Positions 33,225 through 40,449 are shown, counted from the first letter of the stretch. The stretch: DNA of 47,817 nucleotides from JAIFWN01 sp049304015 (GCA_049304015.1 JBAQNS010000017.1:1-47817), one strand, 5' to 3'. Numbers and translations are program-made. The notes: a model not told the origin generated them from the sequence alone.

Positions 33225-34100
33225 CTATAGACCCTTCTCGGCTTCTATAAATTCGTCTAAAGCGCCGTTCAATACCTTATCAGTTTGAGAGGTTTCTACA
33301 TCAGTCCTATGATCTTTGACCATTTTGTACGGATGAAGAACATATGAGCGTATCTGACTCCCCCATTCGTTGGCTGTACTTTTGGACACATACATTCCTT
33401 TTTCCTTGGCTTTCCTTTCATCGTCTTGAAGTTTATAAAGTTTGGCTTCAAGCATAGCCAGAGCCTTCTCCTTGTTCTGTGCCTGACTACGTTCTGTCTC
33501 TACGTGTACTGCTAGGTTCGTGGGTATATGTACCACCCTAACCGCCGTCTCACGTTTATTTACATTTTGTCCGCCAGGACCACTGGACTTCGATGTCTCA
33601 ACTCGTATTTCATCAACAGGAATCTTGAGTTCGTCAGGATTCTCAAATTTAGGTATAACTTCAACCATACAGAAAGAAGTCTGTCGTATATCCTTGGCTC
33701 CAAAGGGAGATAGGCGCACGAGGCGGTGCACTCCCGATTCGTTTTTGAGTGTCCCATAGACACCTTTGCCACTCACTTCTAAAGTGATGTTTCTATAACC
33801 TCCGTGATTGTTTTCATTTTGACTTAGTATCACTGAACTAAAACTTTTTGATGTGAAGTATTTTAAATACATTTCTAGAAGCATACGAGTGAAATCTTCT
33901 GCGTCGTCCCCTCCTGCTCCAGAGAAAATAGTCATAATCGCATCCCCCATATCGTATTTACCTACTCCTTCTAACTCATCCTTCAAAATTTGAAGCTCTT
34001 TAATCTTGGCCTGAGCATTTTCTTTATCAGACCAAAAATCTGCACTAGACATAAGCGCTTCTATTTCTTCAATTTTCTTCTGTATATTTTCCTTAATCAT
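33225..34100 (-). CDS. prfB: Peptide chain release factor 2, short domain 1
   Basis: A 291-residue class I release factor. The tripeptide SPF at 131-133 identifies RF2 (UGA/UAA specificity), and GGQ at 176-178 lies in SSGPGGQNVNKRETAV. The usual length is about 365. The shortfall is in N-terminal domain 1: only about 48 residues precede the AIMTIFSGAGGDDAEDF core. The start cannot lie further upstream because tRNA-Thr ends 1 nt before the ATG, so the classic RF2 frameshift site is also absent. It may be released from a tRNA-Thr-prfB transcript by tRNA processing. Confidence 0.95.
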   Translation of the reverse strand: MIKENIQKKIEEIEALMSSADFWSDKENAQAKIKELQILKDELEGVGKYDMGDAIMTIFSGAGGDDAEDFTRMLLEMYLKYFTSKSFSSVILSQNENNHGGYRNITLEVSGKGVYGTLKNESGVHRLVRLSPFGAKDIRQTSFCMVEVIPKFENPDELKIPVDEIRVETSKSSGPGGQNVNKRETAVRVVHIPTNLAVHVETERSQAQNKEKALAMLEAKLYKLQDDERKAKEKGMYVSKSTANEWGSQIRSYVLHPYKMVKDHRTDVETSQTDKVLNGALDEFIEAEKGL

Positions 34101-34101
34101 G

Positions 34102-34174
34102 AGCCAGAGGCCAGAATCGAACTGGCGACCTACCCCTTACGAAGGGGTTGCTCTACCAACTGAGCTACTCTGGC
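34102..34174 (-). tRNA. tRNA-Thr (CGT anticodon)
   Basis: A 73-nt cloverleaf on the minus strand. The acceptor GCCAGAG pairs with CTCTGGC; D arm GCTC-AGTTGGTA-GAGC; anticodon loop TTCGTAA giving CGU; T arm with AGTTCGATTCT. The discriminator is T. One nucleotide separates its 3' end from the prfB ATG. Confidence 0.95.
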
Positions 34175-34183
34175 ACCACACTG

Positions 34184-34209
34184 CCTCGCCCGTAGGCTAT
34201 GGCCGAGGG
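34184..34209. repeat. GC-rich short palindromic repeat between the tRNA-Thr genes
   Basis: A 26-bp GC-rich element with terminal CCTCG/CGAGG arms and core GCCCGTAGGCTATGGCCGAG. Closely related sequence occurs (reverse strand) inside prepilin leaders at about 46239-46266 and 46841-46868, and near 47504-47531; a weaker relative lies at 39724-39747. It fills the 35-nt gap between two tRNA genes. Confidence 0.55.
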
Positions 34210-34282
34210 AGCCAAGACCCGGGATCGAACCGGGGACCTCTTCCTTACCATGGAAGTGCTCTACCGACTGAGCTATCTTGGC
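34210..34282 (-). tRNA. tRNA-Thr (GGT anticodon)
   Basis: A 73-nt cloverleaf on the minus strand. The acceptor GCCAAGA pairs with TCTTGGC; anticodon loop ATGGTAA gives GGU; T arm CCCGG-TTCGATC-CCGGG. The discriminator is T. It is first in the tRNA-Thr, tRNA-Thr, prfB series. Confidence 0.95.
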
Positions 34283-34347
34283 TTAATTCTACAAAGCGAA
34301 ACAGGTCATATATTAGTATACATCCCGAGCTTCGGCAACGAAAAATT

Positions 34348-35001
34348 TCAAAATTTATGCGTGTGCCCAGAATCAAAAATTTCTTTTTCTTTAAGGAATA
34401 ATTTTAGAGAAATATGATAAATCGTATAAGTGATGAAGTAAGCAGAAAGAACATCAATAGAATAGTGCAAATGCGCAAGTAGTACCACGACACCAAAAAA
34501 GACGGAGCTAAACAAATACAACCTCCTTAGAAAATTATTATCCCAAAAAATCAAAGCCAATAAAAATGGTAATCCAGTATGGCCAGAGAAGAACAAATCA
34601 CCTCCGAACACGAAAAAGCTTAGAAAACCAGTTGGACTAATAACTTGAGCTGTTGGAAATGGGGCTAAGTGTGTGAGGGTAATAAACACTGAACGAGTCA
34701 AAATAAATAATGAAACACTCTTTAATAGAAAAGGTAGTTTCCATGGATAACGAAAACATAGAACGGCTATACTTATAAAAAGAAACCATGAACCAAATAT
34801 AAAAAGTGCATCTACATCGTAAACACGGATATTACTAAGAATTATGTCCGTCACAGGATTAGAGATACTCTCTGTGGCATACACACCTGCATAAAAATTA
34901 AACACCAAACTAAGTAGCAGTAGTGCTAAAGATGTCAAAGAAACTATAATAAAGTTCTTTTGACTAAAATAAGTCTTGTACGAATCAGTCCATTCTTTCA
35001 T
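34348..35001 (-). CDS. PAP2-type (sphingomyelin synthase-like) membrane phosphatase
   Basis: A 217-residue membrane protein with about six helices. The catalytic pattern of the PAP2_C/sphingomyelin-synthase-like group is visible: GDLFFSGHTGLPFLLAL (the SGHT histidine) and HLHYSIDVLSAYF (second histidine with Asp). It would dephosphorylate or transfer a lipid phosphate head group. A longer ORF starts at 35064, but it overlaps the divergent DedA gene; MKEWTDSY at 35001 is the natural start. The neighbours (DedA and two glycosyltransferases) point to envelope lipid or glycan work. Confidence 0.8.
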   Translation of the reverse strand: MKEWTDSYKTYFSQKNFIIVSLTSLALLLLSLVFNFYAGVYATESISNPVTDIILSNIRVYDVDALFIFGSWFLFISIAVLCFRYPWKLPFLLKSVSLFILTRSVFITLTHLAPFPTAQVISPTGFLSFFVFGGDLFFSGHTGLPFLLALIFWDNNFLRRLYLFSSVFFGVVVLLAHLHYSIDVLSAYFITYTIYHISLKLFLKEKEIFDSGHTHKF

Positions 35002-35027
35002 ATATTGTCTATGGTAACATAAGTATA

Positions 35028-35630
35028 ATGGAAATTTGGCTTGAAAACATGACCCAAACAGCACCCTTTTTGGTTTATGGGGTAGTGTTTTTATTAACTA
35101 TAGTTGAAGGGCCGATTGTATCAATAGTGGCTGGTTTATTGTTCAAACTTGGATTTTTCCCTTTTATCCCTATTTTTATAACTTTAATCATTGGTGACCT
35201 CGTTGGAGATAGTATTTGGTATTTTGTAGGTTCTCACTTTGGTATGTCTTTCATTAGACGTTTTGGGAAATATGTTGGAGTGACCGAAGAAAGCGTAGAA
35301 AAGGTCAAGGATGTTTTTCATAAACAAAAGGAACGAATATTAATCTTATCAAAGATGACAAATGGTTTAGGACTCTCTATGGCCGTGCTCCTCACTGCAG
35401 GAATGGTCAAAATTCCATTCATTAAATATATATATCTAAACGCTATAGGAGAAATAATATGGACAGGAATGCTCGTCGCCGTTGGGTATTTCTTCGGTCA
35501 GTGGTATATACAGATTGATACTTGGATGGGTCGTATTGGGTTTGTAGGAATATTTGTTTTTGTCATTATTATTTTCCTTCAAATAAAGAAATACTTTAAT
35601 AAAAAAGCTTTAGAAATGAGTTTAGAATAA
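35028..35630 (+). CDS. DedA/VTT family membrane protein
   Basis: A 200-residue protein of the DedA (SNARE-associated/VTT) family, linked to lipid flipping. The family motif begins with EGPIVSIVAGLLFKLGFFPFIPIF and continues through GDLVGDSIWYFVGSHFG and the conserved glycine-rich region near MTNGLGLSMAVLLTAGM; about four to five helices. A TATAAT (35024-35029) overlaps the annotated ATG, so the second ATG at 35049 (MTQTAPF) is an alternative start. It precedes the GT4 gene by 3 nt. Confidence 0.88.
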   Translation: MEIWLENMTQTAPFLVYGVVFLLTIVEGPIVSIVAGLLFKLGFFPFIPIFITLIIGDLVGDSIWYFVGSHFGMSFIRRFGKYVGVTEESVEKVKDVFHKQKERILILSKMTNGLGLSMAVLLTAGMVKIPFIKYIYLNAIGEIIWTGMLVAVGYFFGQWYIQIDTWMGRIGFVGIFVFVIIIFLQIKKYFNKKALEMSLE

Positions 35631-35633
35631 TTT

Positions 35634-36773
35634 ATGCAACCACTCCGTATAGCTATTGTGTGTGACTTAGTCCCAGGACAAGCTGGCGGTTCATATATCT
35701 CGTCTGTACGTTTTGCTGAACTACTAACTAAAAAAGGTCATCATGTCATCTTGGTTGGCGCTCAGGATTCGAAGCAAAAACCAGTGAGCGAATATAAAGG
35801 TATACCTATGTATCAATTCTTCTCGATCCCAGTCCCTGGTTCTAATCGTTTTTATTTTCAATCATTCCCTTCTAAGAAGGCTTTAAAGAAACTTTTTATA
35901 AAGGAAAAAATAGAAATAGTGCATACTATGTTCCCATCATATTCTTGCTTTATGGCCAAGCGAGCAGCCAAAGAACTTAAGATTCCAGTCGTAGCACATA
36001 TCCATACACAACCAGAAAACATTCTTATATTTTTCCCAAAATTTCTACAAACAAACTTTATAAACAATATTATCCTTCGGTATTTAGTCTGGTTTGTTCG
36101 TGGGGCCAAACAGATTATTTGTCCATCAGAATTAGGTAAGAAAATTTATAATGACTATGATCCGTCTTTGCCCATTAAAGTAATTAGTAATGGGATAAAT
36201 ATGTCTCATTTCTATAAACAAAATACTCCTACTACAAAAAAAGAAATTCTTTTTATTGGACGCTTCACAGCAGAAAAAGATCCCCGCACAGTAATAAATG
36301 CGATGTTTGAAATTTTGAAATCTGATCCAGAAGCACGGCTAAACCTAATAGGCACTGGGCCACTAGAGAAAGAAATGCAAACATTAGTTAAAAATAAAAA
36401 GGCAGAAAACAACATTAGGTTTTTAGGCAAAGTGTCAGAAAAAGACTTATTGAAAGCTTATAATAACTGCAGTTTGTTTATATTACCTTCGAAGGTTGAG
36501 CTTGAAGGTATGGTAGTGCTTGAGGCCATGGCTTGTGGCAAACCAATCATCATAGCCAATTCAGAAACTAGTGCTTCAAAATATTTTGTCCAAAACAATG
36601 GATTTTTGTTTGAACCAGATGATTATAAAGATCTTGCTGAGAAAGCTCTAAGAATACTTAATAATGATTCACTTAGAGAACAAATGGGAGAGACGAGTTT
36701 CCGAAATGCCCTAGAGTATGACATCAATAAAAGTGTCAACAAACTTGAAGAAGTATATTATTCAGTATTATGA
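35634..36773 (+). CDS. Glycosyltransferase family 4
   Basis: A 379-residue GT-B retaining glycosyltransferase. The N-terminal acceptor domain begins RIAIVCDLVPGQAGGSYISSVRFAELL. The donor-sugar domain contains ILFIGRFTAEKDP and the E-x7-E motif ELEGMVVLEAMACGKPII. The donor and acceptor are unknown; this style includes lipid and phosphatidylinositol glycosyltransferases. Its TGA stop overlaps the GT2 ATG (ATGA), so the two act together in one pathway, probably glycolipid or surface glycan assembly with DedA upstream. Confidence 0.92.
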   Translation: MQPLRIAIVCDLVPGQAGGSYISSVRFAELLTKKGHHVILVGAQDSKQKPVSEYKGIPMYQFFSIPVPGSNRFYFQSFPSKKALKKLFIKEKIEIVHTMFPSYSCFMAKRAAKELKIPVVAHIHTQPENILIFFPKFLQTNFINNIILRYLVWFVRGAKQIICPSELGKKIYNDYDPSLPIKVISNGINMSHFYKQNTPTTKKEILFIGRFTAEKDPRTVINAMFEILKSDPEARLNLIGTGPLEKEMQTLVKNKKAENNIRFLGKVSEKDLLKAYNNCSLFILPSKVELEGMVVLEAMACGKPIIIANSETSASKYFVQNNGFLFEPDDYKDLAEKALRILNNDSLREQMGETSFRNALEYDINKSVNKLEEVYYSVL

Positions 36774-37480
36774 GATTAAGCTTAATCATCCCTGCTTATA
36801 ATGAGGAAAAGTATATCGGAACCTGCCTCGAACATGCTTTAAGGAATTCTAAGGGTAAATTTAGTGAGATTATAGTCATAGACAATGCGAGCACTGACAG
36901 TACAAAGGATGTTGCAGAAAAATACCTTGGAGTAAGGGTTATAAGAGAAGACCAAAAAGGTTTGACCAAAGCTCGACAGAGAGGATACACAGAATCAACT
37001 GGAGACATCATTGCCTATATTGATGCAGATACACACATGCCAGAAAAATGGATTGATATTTTAGAAGAAAATTTTTATAAAAACCCTAACTGCGCCTGTT
37101 TGAGTGGACCATATATTTATTATGATGTTTCAAAATTTAAACAACTATTAGTGAAATTGTATTGGTATCTAGGGATGCCCTTGTATGCCCTAATTGGTTA
37201 TATGGTGATTGGAGGAAATTTTGTAATACAGAGAAAAGTTTTAGATAAAATGAATGGCTTTGATACAAATATAAAATTTTATGGAGAGGATACAGATATC
37301 GGTCGCCGAGCTAGCAAGTTTGGGAAGATAGTATTTAATCCAAGGTTCTATATGTATACCTCAGCTCGCAGGCTAAATGGTCAAGGATTTTTCTCTACAG
37401 GCTATACATACGTTATAAACTTCTTTTCTGAAGTCTTTCTACACAAACCAATCACAGAAGAATACAAAGATATTAGATAA
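36770..37480 (+). CDS. Glycosyltransferase family 2
   Basis: A 236-residue GT-A inverting glycosyltransferase. LIIPAYNEEKYIGTCL starts the nucleotide-sugar domain, DNASTDSTKD follows, and the metal-binding DAD motif is in AYIDADTHMP. A later FYGEDTDIGRR supplies the ED base region. The single hydrophobic stretch near 145 may touch the membrane. The acceptor is unknown. It is translationally coupled to the GT4 gene. Confidence 0.92.
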   Translation: MRLSLIIPAYNEEKYIGTCLEHALRNSKGKFSEIIVIDNASTDSTKDVAEKYLGVRVIREDQKGLTKARQRGYTESTGDIIAYIDADTHMPEKWIDILEENFYKNPNCACLSGPYIYYDVSKFKQLLVKLYWYLGMPLYALIGYMVIGGNFVIQRKVLDKMNGFDTNIKFYGEDTDIGRRASKFGKIVFNPRFYMYTSARRLNGQGFFSTGYTYVINFFSEVFLHKPITEEYKDIR

Positions 37481-37490
37481 TTATTTGCTA

Positions 37491-37518
37491 TTGACAAACA
37501 TGAAATTGCATCTATAAT
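37491..37518 (+). promoter_or_regulatory. Full-consensus sigma-70 promoter
   Basis: TTGACA (37491-37496), a 16-bp spacer and TATAAT (37513-37518), the strongest promoter by consensus in the window. The predicted start near 37525 leaves a 30-nt leader ending AAGGG-CTCT-ATG. Confidence 0.78.
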
Positions 37519-37554
37519 ATTTATAGATAGTTCTCCCCTCCAACCAAGGGCTCT

Positions 37555-37902
37555 ATGCCAACCGGCACAGTTTTACTAAAGTGTAGGAAGTGCGGCCAAC
37601 ACGGACACTGGAAATACCAAGATGGTTCAATCAGTGTCGAGTTCTACTGTGTCTCAGACGGCGCACTAGCCTTCCTCGAGGCACTTTCTGCAAAGAAAGC
37701 TGAGCCTGGTGAGGTAGACAAGGCCTTGAACTGTTTGAGGAACAGCGGCATTGCAGCCACCCAGGATGAGATCAAGGGTCTGGTCAATAGACTCTCACAG
37801 AAGTTCAACATTACTGTGGAGACTCTCGTCAGCGATGTGAGGGCTGCTTTCTCTGATGAAGACACCAGTAAGAAGGGTGGAAATCCTCCACCTATCTGCT
37901 AG
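37555..37902 (+). CDS. Small protein with N-terminal Cys motif, unknown
   Basis: A 115-residue soluble protein. The start LLKCRKCGQHGHWKYQDG, with Cys-x2-Cys, two His and a later Cys (VEFYCVSDG), suggests a small zinc-binding ribbon. The rest is helical (about 40-100) without recognised motifs, ending in a polar tail with PPPIC. It is visibly richer in G+C than its neighbours, with codon choices like the ABC exporter at 3.1-4.9 kb. It has a full-consensus promoter, a leader and a strong terminator: a complete single-gene unit, probably highly expressed. I do not recognise the family. Confidence 0.7.
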   Translation: MPTGTVLLKCRKCGQHGHWKYQDGSISVEFYCVSDGALAFLEALSAKKAEPGEVDKALNCLRNSGIAATQDEIKGLVNRLSQKFNITVETLVSDVRAAFSDEDTSKKGGNPPPIC

Positions 37903-37929
37903 CCCGACGAAATCCGTCGGGATTTTTTT
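37903..37929 (+). terminator. Rho-independent terminator
   Basis: A 7-bp GC-rich stem CCCGACG/CGTCGGG with a 5-nt loop and A-T7 follows. It starts immediately after the stop of the 115-residue gene. Confidence 0.92.
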
Positions 37930-37930
37930 A

Positions 37931-38275
37931 TTAAATTAATTCAATTTTTACACCAACCACTCCGAATTTTTCTTCTTCCTCTGTTGTATAGATTTTATAA
38001 ATTGATTCTAATAACCGCTCAACACTTTCACCACCAAAATCACCAACTGGTTTTGATTCATAAAGTTCTTTAAATGTTTTAAAGTGAAGCAGTTCAACTA
38101 CCTTAGCCACAAATCTCCTTTCTGGATTGCCTCTTAACTCAAACTCTATTTCGTCTCCAATTCTTAGTGCCTTTCTTTTTTCATCATTTATTCTGACTTC
38201 TACACTTTGAGTCCTGTTACTAATCCTTCCAAACGGTTCAGCATTTAAGTGCATATTTTTAAGTGGCTTTTCCAT
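37931..38275 (-). CDS. ASCH domain protein
   Basis: A 114-residue protein of the ASCH superfamily, a PUA-like beta-barrel linked to RNA or modified-nucleoside binding. The pattern is typical: HLNAEPFGRISNRTQSVEVRIND at the start, then LRIGDEIEFEL and VAKVVELLHFKTFKELYE, and the closing EEEEKFGVVGVKIEL. The -10 TGT-TATACT (hexamer 38287-38282, minus) ends 6 nt before the ATG. It converges on the 115-residue gene, sharing the terminator region. Confidence 0.85.
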   Translation of the reverse strand: MEKPLKNMHLNAEPFGRISNRTQSVEVRINDEKRKALRIGDEIEFELRGNPERRFVAKVVELLHFKTFKELYESKPVGDFGGESVERLLESIYKIYTTEEEEKFGVVGVKIELI

Positions 38276-38281
38276 ATTAGA

Positions 38282-38290
38282 AGTATAACA
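38282..38290 (-). promoter_or_regulatory. Extended -10 of the ASCH gene
   Basis: Minus-strand TGT-TATACT (hexamer 38287-38282), ending 6 nt before the ATG at 38275. Confidence 0.55.
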
Positions 38291-38298
38291 AACAAATT

Positions 38299-38850
38299 TT
38301 AATCCAATACAATTTTAAGTTTTGGCCATTTTTCAAGCCACTTCTTACTAGTATATCTTTCATTAAAACGCTTCAAACCATCCTTTTGATTAGAACTTGG
38401 CCTGACTACCAAATTAACCAAATCACCAATTCCGTGCGGCGCGATTATTTCAGGCTCACCATTGAGTAATGTGACTGCAACACAAGTTGGAGTTTCAACC
38501 CATTCAGAAAGAGCTTCTTCTGAATTCAAATAAGGTCTATCTCGTTTGTGCCATTTATGTGTATAGGCCTGATTTACTATTTCCCATTTTAAACCTAGTT
38601 TATCCCCCATTTTTTTAGAAAGTTCCTCATCTGCTTTCTCATCTTGATTCTCCTTATCAAAATATATTAAATCTATATCTCTCGTATCAGAAACTTCTCT
38701 ATTTATATCGTGAAGGTAGTCCCAAACTTTGTTTCTTAAAAAACCAGCCCCAATCATCCAGTCTGGTAGATTAAGCTTTTCAGCTTCCTTTAAAACTGAC
38801 ATCATCCATTCATCTTTCTTTACTAAATTAATTATATCTTGTTTATCCAT
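38299..38850 (-). CDS. Nucleotidyltransferase family protein (DUF925-like)
   Basis: A 183-residue protein of the nucleotidyltransferase-like group PF06042/DUF925. The segment PDWMIGAGFLRNKVWDYLH is followed by RDIDLIYFDKEN, whose two Asp residues (Asp-x-Asp) are the metal-binding signature of the superfamily. ETPTCVAVTLLNGEPEIIAPHGIGDLVNLVVRP is the group's second conserved block. The substrate is unknown. The extended -10 TGA-TATAAT (hexamer 38862-38857, minus) ends 6 nt before the ATG. Confidence 0.87.
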   Translation of the reverse strand: MDKQDIINLVKKDEWMMSVLKEAEKLNLPDWMIGAGFLRNKVWDYLHDINREVSDTRDIDLIYFDKENQDEKADEELSKKMGDKLGLKWEIVNQAYTHKWHKRDRPYLNSEEALSEWVETPTCVAVTLLNGEPEIIAPHGIGDLVNLVVRPSSNQKDGLKRFNERYTSKKWLEKWPKLKIVLD

Positions 38851-38856
38851 ATTAAA

Positions 38857-38865
38857 ATTATATCA
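38857..38865 (-). promoter_or_regulatory. Extended -10 of the nucleotidyltransferase gene
   Basis: Minus-strand TGA-TATAAT (hexamer 38862-38857), ending 6 nt before the ATG at 38850. Confidence 0.6.
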
Positions 38866-38880
38866 GTTTTAATTAGCAAT

Positions 38881-38908
38881 AAAAAAACTCAGATATTATC
38901 TGAGTTTT
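38881..38908 (-). terminator. Rho-independent terminator of the small charged-peptide gene
   Basis: A near-perfect palindrome, ACTCAGATA/TATCTGAGT (38887-38895 and 38897-38905) extended by A/T pairs. Read on the minus strand it is followed by seven T. It begins 7 nt after the stop of the small ORF at 38915. Confidence 0.85.
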
Positions 38909-38914
38909 CTGTTC

Positions 38915-39091
38915 TTATAGTTCCTTCTCTTTCTCTACAGCCGCTTCCTCTTCTTTTAGTTCTTCCTTGGCTACTTCTACTTCTTTCTCTACACTTTCAA
39001 TCTCATCCTTCTTAGCTTCTACCACATCTTCCTTCGCTTGAATCACATCGTCATGCGCTTGTTGAGCTGCATCTGATTTTGTGTCGTCCAT
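38915..39091 (-). CDS. Small highly charged coiled-coil protein
   Basis: A 58-residue ORF read directly from the minus strand, beginning MDDTKSDAAQQAHDDVIQAK and ending EKEKEL-stop. Almost all residues are Glu, Lys, Asp, Ala or Val with heptad-like spacing, so it should be one long soluble helix. No family is recognised. Support for a real gene is the ATG start, uninterrupted biased coding, and the strong terminator directly after its stop in the correct orientation. Without it, the 311-nt gap between neighbours would be empty. Confidence 0.65.
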   Translation of the reverse strand: MDDTKSDAAQQAHDDVIQAKEDVVEAKKDEIESVEKEVEVAKEELKEEEAAVEKEKEL

Positions 39092-39161
39092 ATTTGTATT
39101 AGTTAACTTATAAGAGAAATGCTTAGCCCGGAGAGTATAGCACTATCCTCTATATTTAGCT

Positions 39162-39617
39162 TTAAAAATTTCTTTCATAGAATAACTTCTCTTCATTTTC
39201 TCCTGATTTACTAAACCCATTTTTTTCATAAAAGTTATGCGCTCTTTTCATCACCTTGTCAGTATTCAATTTAATTTTTTTATAATCATTTTTTATAGCA
39301 AAATTTAGTGCTGTATCAAATAGTTTCTGACCAACACCGCTACCTTGAAATTCAGGCAATACAAACATTCTTTTTAATTTAGCTACATCATTATCTATCT
39401 CCTCAATACCCACGGTGCCAATGAGTTTGTTATCTAAAATTGCCAACCAAAATCTACTTCTTAAACTATATATTTCAGAAATTTTATCCAAATCAGAATC
39501 TTTATTTGGTTTAGTGTTTTGTGCTGTAATGCCTAAGGAACCTAAAACTGTTTGAATTAATTCTTTAACTTGAGACGTGTATTCAGACTGAAACTCAGTA
39601 ATTTTTATATTTTCCAT
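39162..39617 (-). CDS. GNAT family N-acetyltransferase
   Basis: A 151-residue acetyltransferase. The acetyl-CoA motif is KRMFVLPEFQGSGVGQKLFDTALNFA (V/I-x-x-x-Q/R-G-x-G-x-G/A pattern, about 88-113), and the ending RAHNFYEKNGF is the family C-terminal motif. The acceptor is unknown. The extended -10 TGC-TATAAT (hexamer 39629-39624, minus) ends 6 nt before the ATG. Confidence 0.92.
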   Translation of the reverse strand: MENIKITEFQSEYTSQVKELIQTVLGSLGITAQNTKPNKDSDLDKISEIYSLRSRFWLAILDNKLIGTVGIEEIDNDVAKLKRMFVLPEFQGSGVGQKLFDTALNFAIKNDYKKIKLNTDKVMKRAHNFYEKNGFSKSGENEEKLFYERNF

Positions 39618-39623
39618 TAGAAA

Positions 39624-39632
39624 ATTATAGCA
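39624..39632 (-). promoter_or_regulatory. Extended -10 of the second GNAT gene
   Basis: Minus-strand TGC-TATAAT (hexamer 39629-39624), ending 6 nt before the ATG at 39617. Confidence 0.6.
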
Positions 39633-39639
39633 ATTCTAA

Positions 39640-39802
39640 ACCTGGTGTGCTGGTCACAAACAAATATGCGGATGGGTGGTCTGGTCACGCATAAAATTCT
39701 GGTGAATTTTTGTGCGACCCCGGCTCGGCCCGTCGGCCTGCGCCCTCAGCACCCATCAGTACAAAAGCATAAAAAAACACGGAACCTTATCCGTGTTTTT
39801 TT
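39640..39802 (+). ncRNA. Candidate structured RNA or repeat element
   Basis: A GC-rich stretch with no credible protein. GATGGGTG (39671-39678) can pair with CACCCATC (39750-39757), enclosing two hairpins. The first pairs 39684-39699 with 39704-39718 around a TGGT loop, with one bulge and one mismatch. The second is GGCC-CGTC-GGCC near 39727-39738. TGGTCAC occurs twice (39653-39659 and 39682-39688). A Rho-independent terminator ends the region on the plus strand. No known RNA family is recognised (not SRP, tmRNA or RNase P). It could instead be a palindromic repeat. Confidence 0.35.
39771..39802. terminator. Bidirectional Rho-independent terminator
   Basis: The stem CACGGA/TCCGTG (39778-39783 and 39790-39795), extended by A/T pairs, is flanked by A7 and T7. 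It can terminate the kinase gene from the right (its stop is about 50 nt away) and any plus-strand RNA from the left. Confidence 0.85.
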
Positions 39803-39843
39803 AACTTTGCGCGGGCTAGTGGACGATGTTAGAACTGCTTTTA

Positions 39844-40374
39844 TTAACTTTGAGCAATTCTCAGTATTTTCTCAACAGTTTCTTCAGGGTTAGAATCAAC
39901 ATCTATAACAATCATTCCAAGGTCTATCATTCTATTCTCATATTCATCTTTCCATCCAAGTATTTTTTGACGCACCTCAAGAGAATTAGCGAAATCAGTA
40001 GTGCCCTCACGAGCTTTTAGTCTTTTCTCTAATTCATCTCTTTTAACTCGAAGAAGAATTGATTTATTAAATAAAGGAATTGCCTTTTCATTATCATTTG
40101 CTACACCAAAGTAAAAAGCGGTGTCTTTTATTTGATTTCCAAGAAGTCCTCGCAATTTTTCCAAATTAAAAATTTTAAGTGAGTTCGCAAGTTTATTTAC
40201 ATCATGTTTGTCATAATCCAAAAACGGCTCCCCTGTATCAACCCTGATTCTTGAAAACAAATCATATTTTTCATCTTCTATGTCATACGCTTCATACCCC
40301 AAAGAATTCATGAGTTTAGTTAAGGTTGTCTTTCCTGAACCAGCAATTCCAGTTATATAAACAGATTTTTTCAT
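39844..40374 (-). CDS. P-loop small-molecule kinase-like protein
   Basis: A 176-residue P-loop protein. Walker A is ITGIAGSGKTTLTK near residue 7, a shikimate/adenylate-kinase-like layout with an acidic DIEDEKYDLF substrate region. A lid-like segment LRVKRDELEKRLKAREGTTDFAN contains the basic residues expected around the phosphates. The substrate is unknown. A longer ORF begins at 40404; I chose the ATG at 40374 because it directly precedes the P-loop strand and lies 7 nt after an extended -10 (TGA-TATAAT, hexamer 40387-40382). Confidence 0.82.
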   Translation of the reverse strand: MKKSVYITGIAGSGKTTLTKLMNSLGYEAYDIEDEKYDLFSRIRVDTGEPFLDYDKHDVNKLANSLKIFNLEKLRGLLGNQIKDTAFYFGVANDNEKAIPLFNKSILLRVKRDELEKRLKAREGTTDFANSLEVRQKILGWKDEYENRMIDLGMIVIDVDSNPEETVEKILRIAQS

Positions 40375-40381
40375 ACCAAAA

Positions 40382-40390
40382 ATTATATCA
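40382..40390 (-). promoter_or_regulatory. Extended -10 of the kinase-like gene
   Basis: Minus-strand TGA-TATAAT (hexamer 40387-40382), ending 7 nt before the ATG at 40374; this spacing also fixes the start choice. Confidence 0.55.
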
Positions 40391-40449
40391 GTTCTACGTC
40401 TCATAAACCCGTGAGGTTTTCAGGGCTAGTTTACTAACATAAATCGATG

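Noticed and set aside
33225..34174. Programmed +1 frameshift site in prfB
   Set aside because: The upstream sequence is a complete tRNA-Thr gene ending one base before the ATG, so there is no room for the usual leader ORF and frameshift.
39645..39893. 82-codon plus-strand ORF in the 39.7 kb intergenic region
   Set aside because: It runs through a terminator hairpin and into the antisense of the kinase gene; the GC-rich palindromic content explains the open frame better than a protein.
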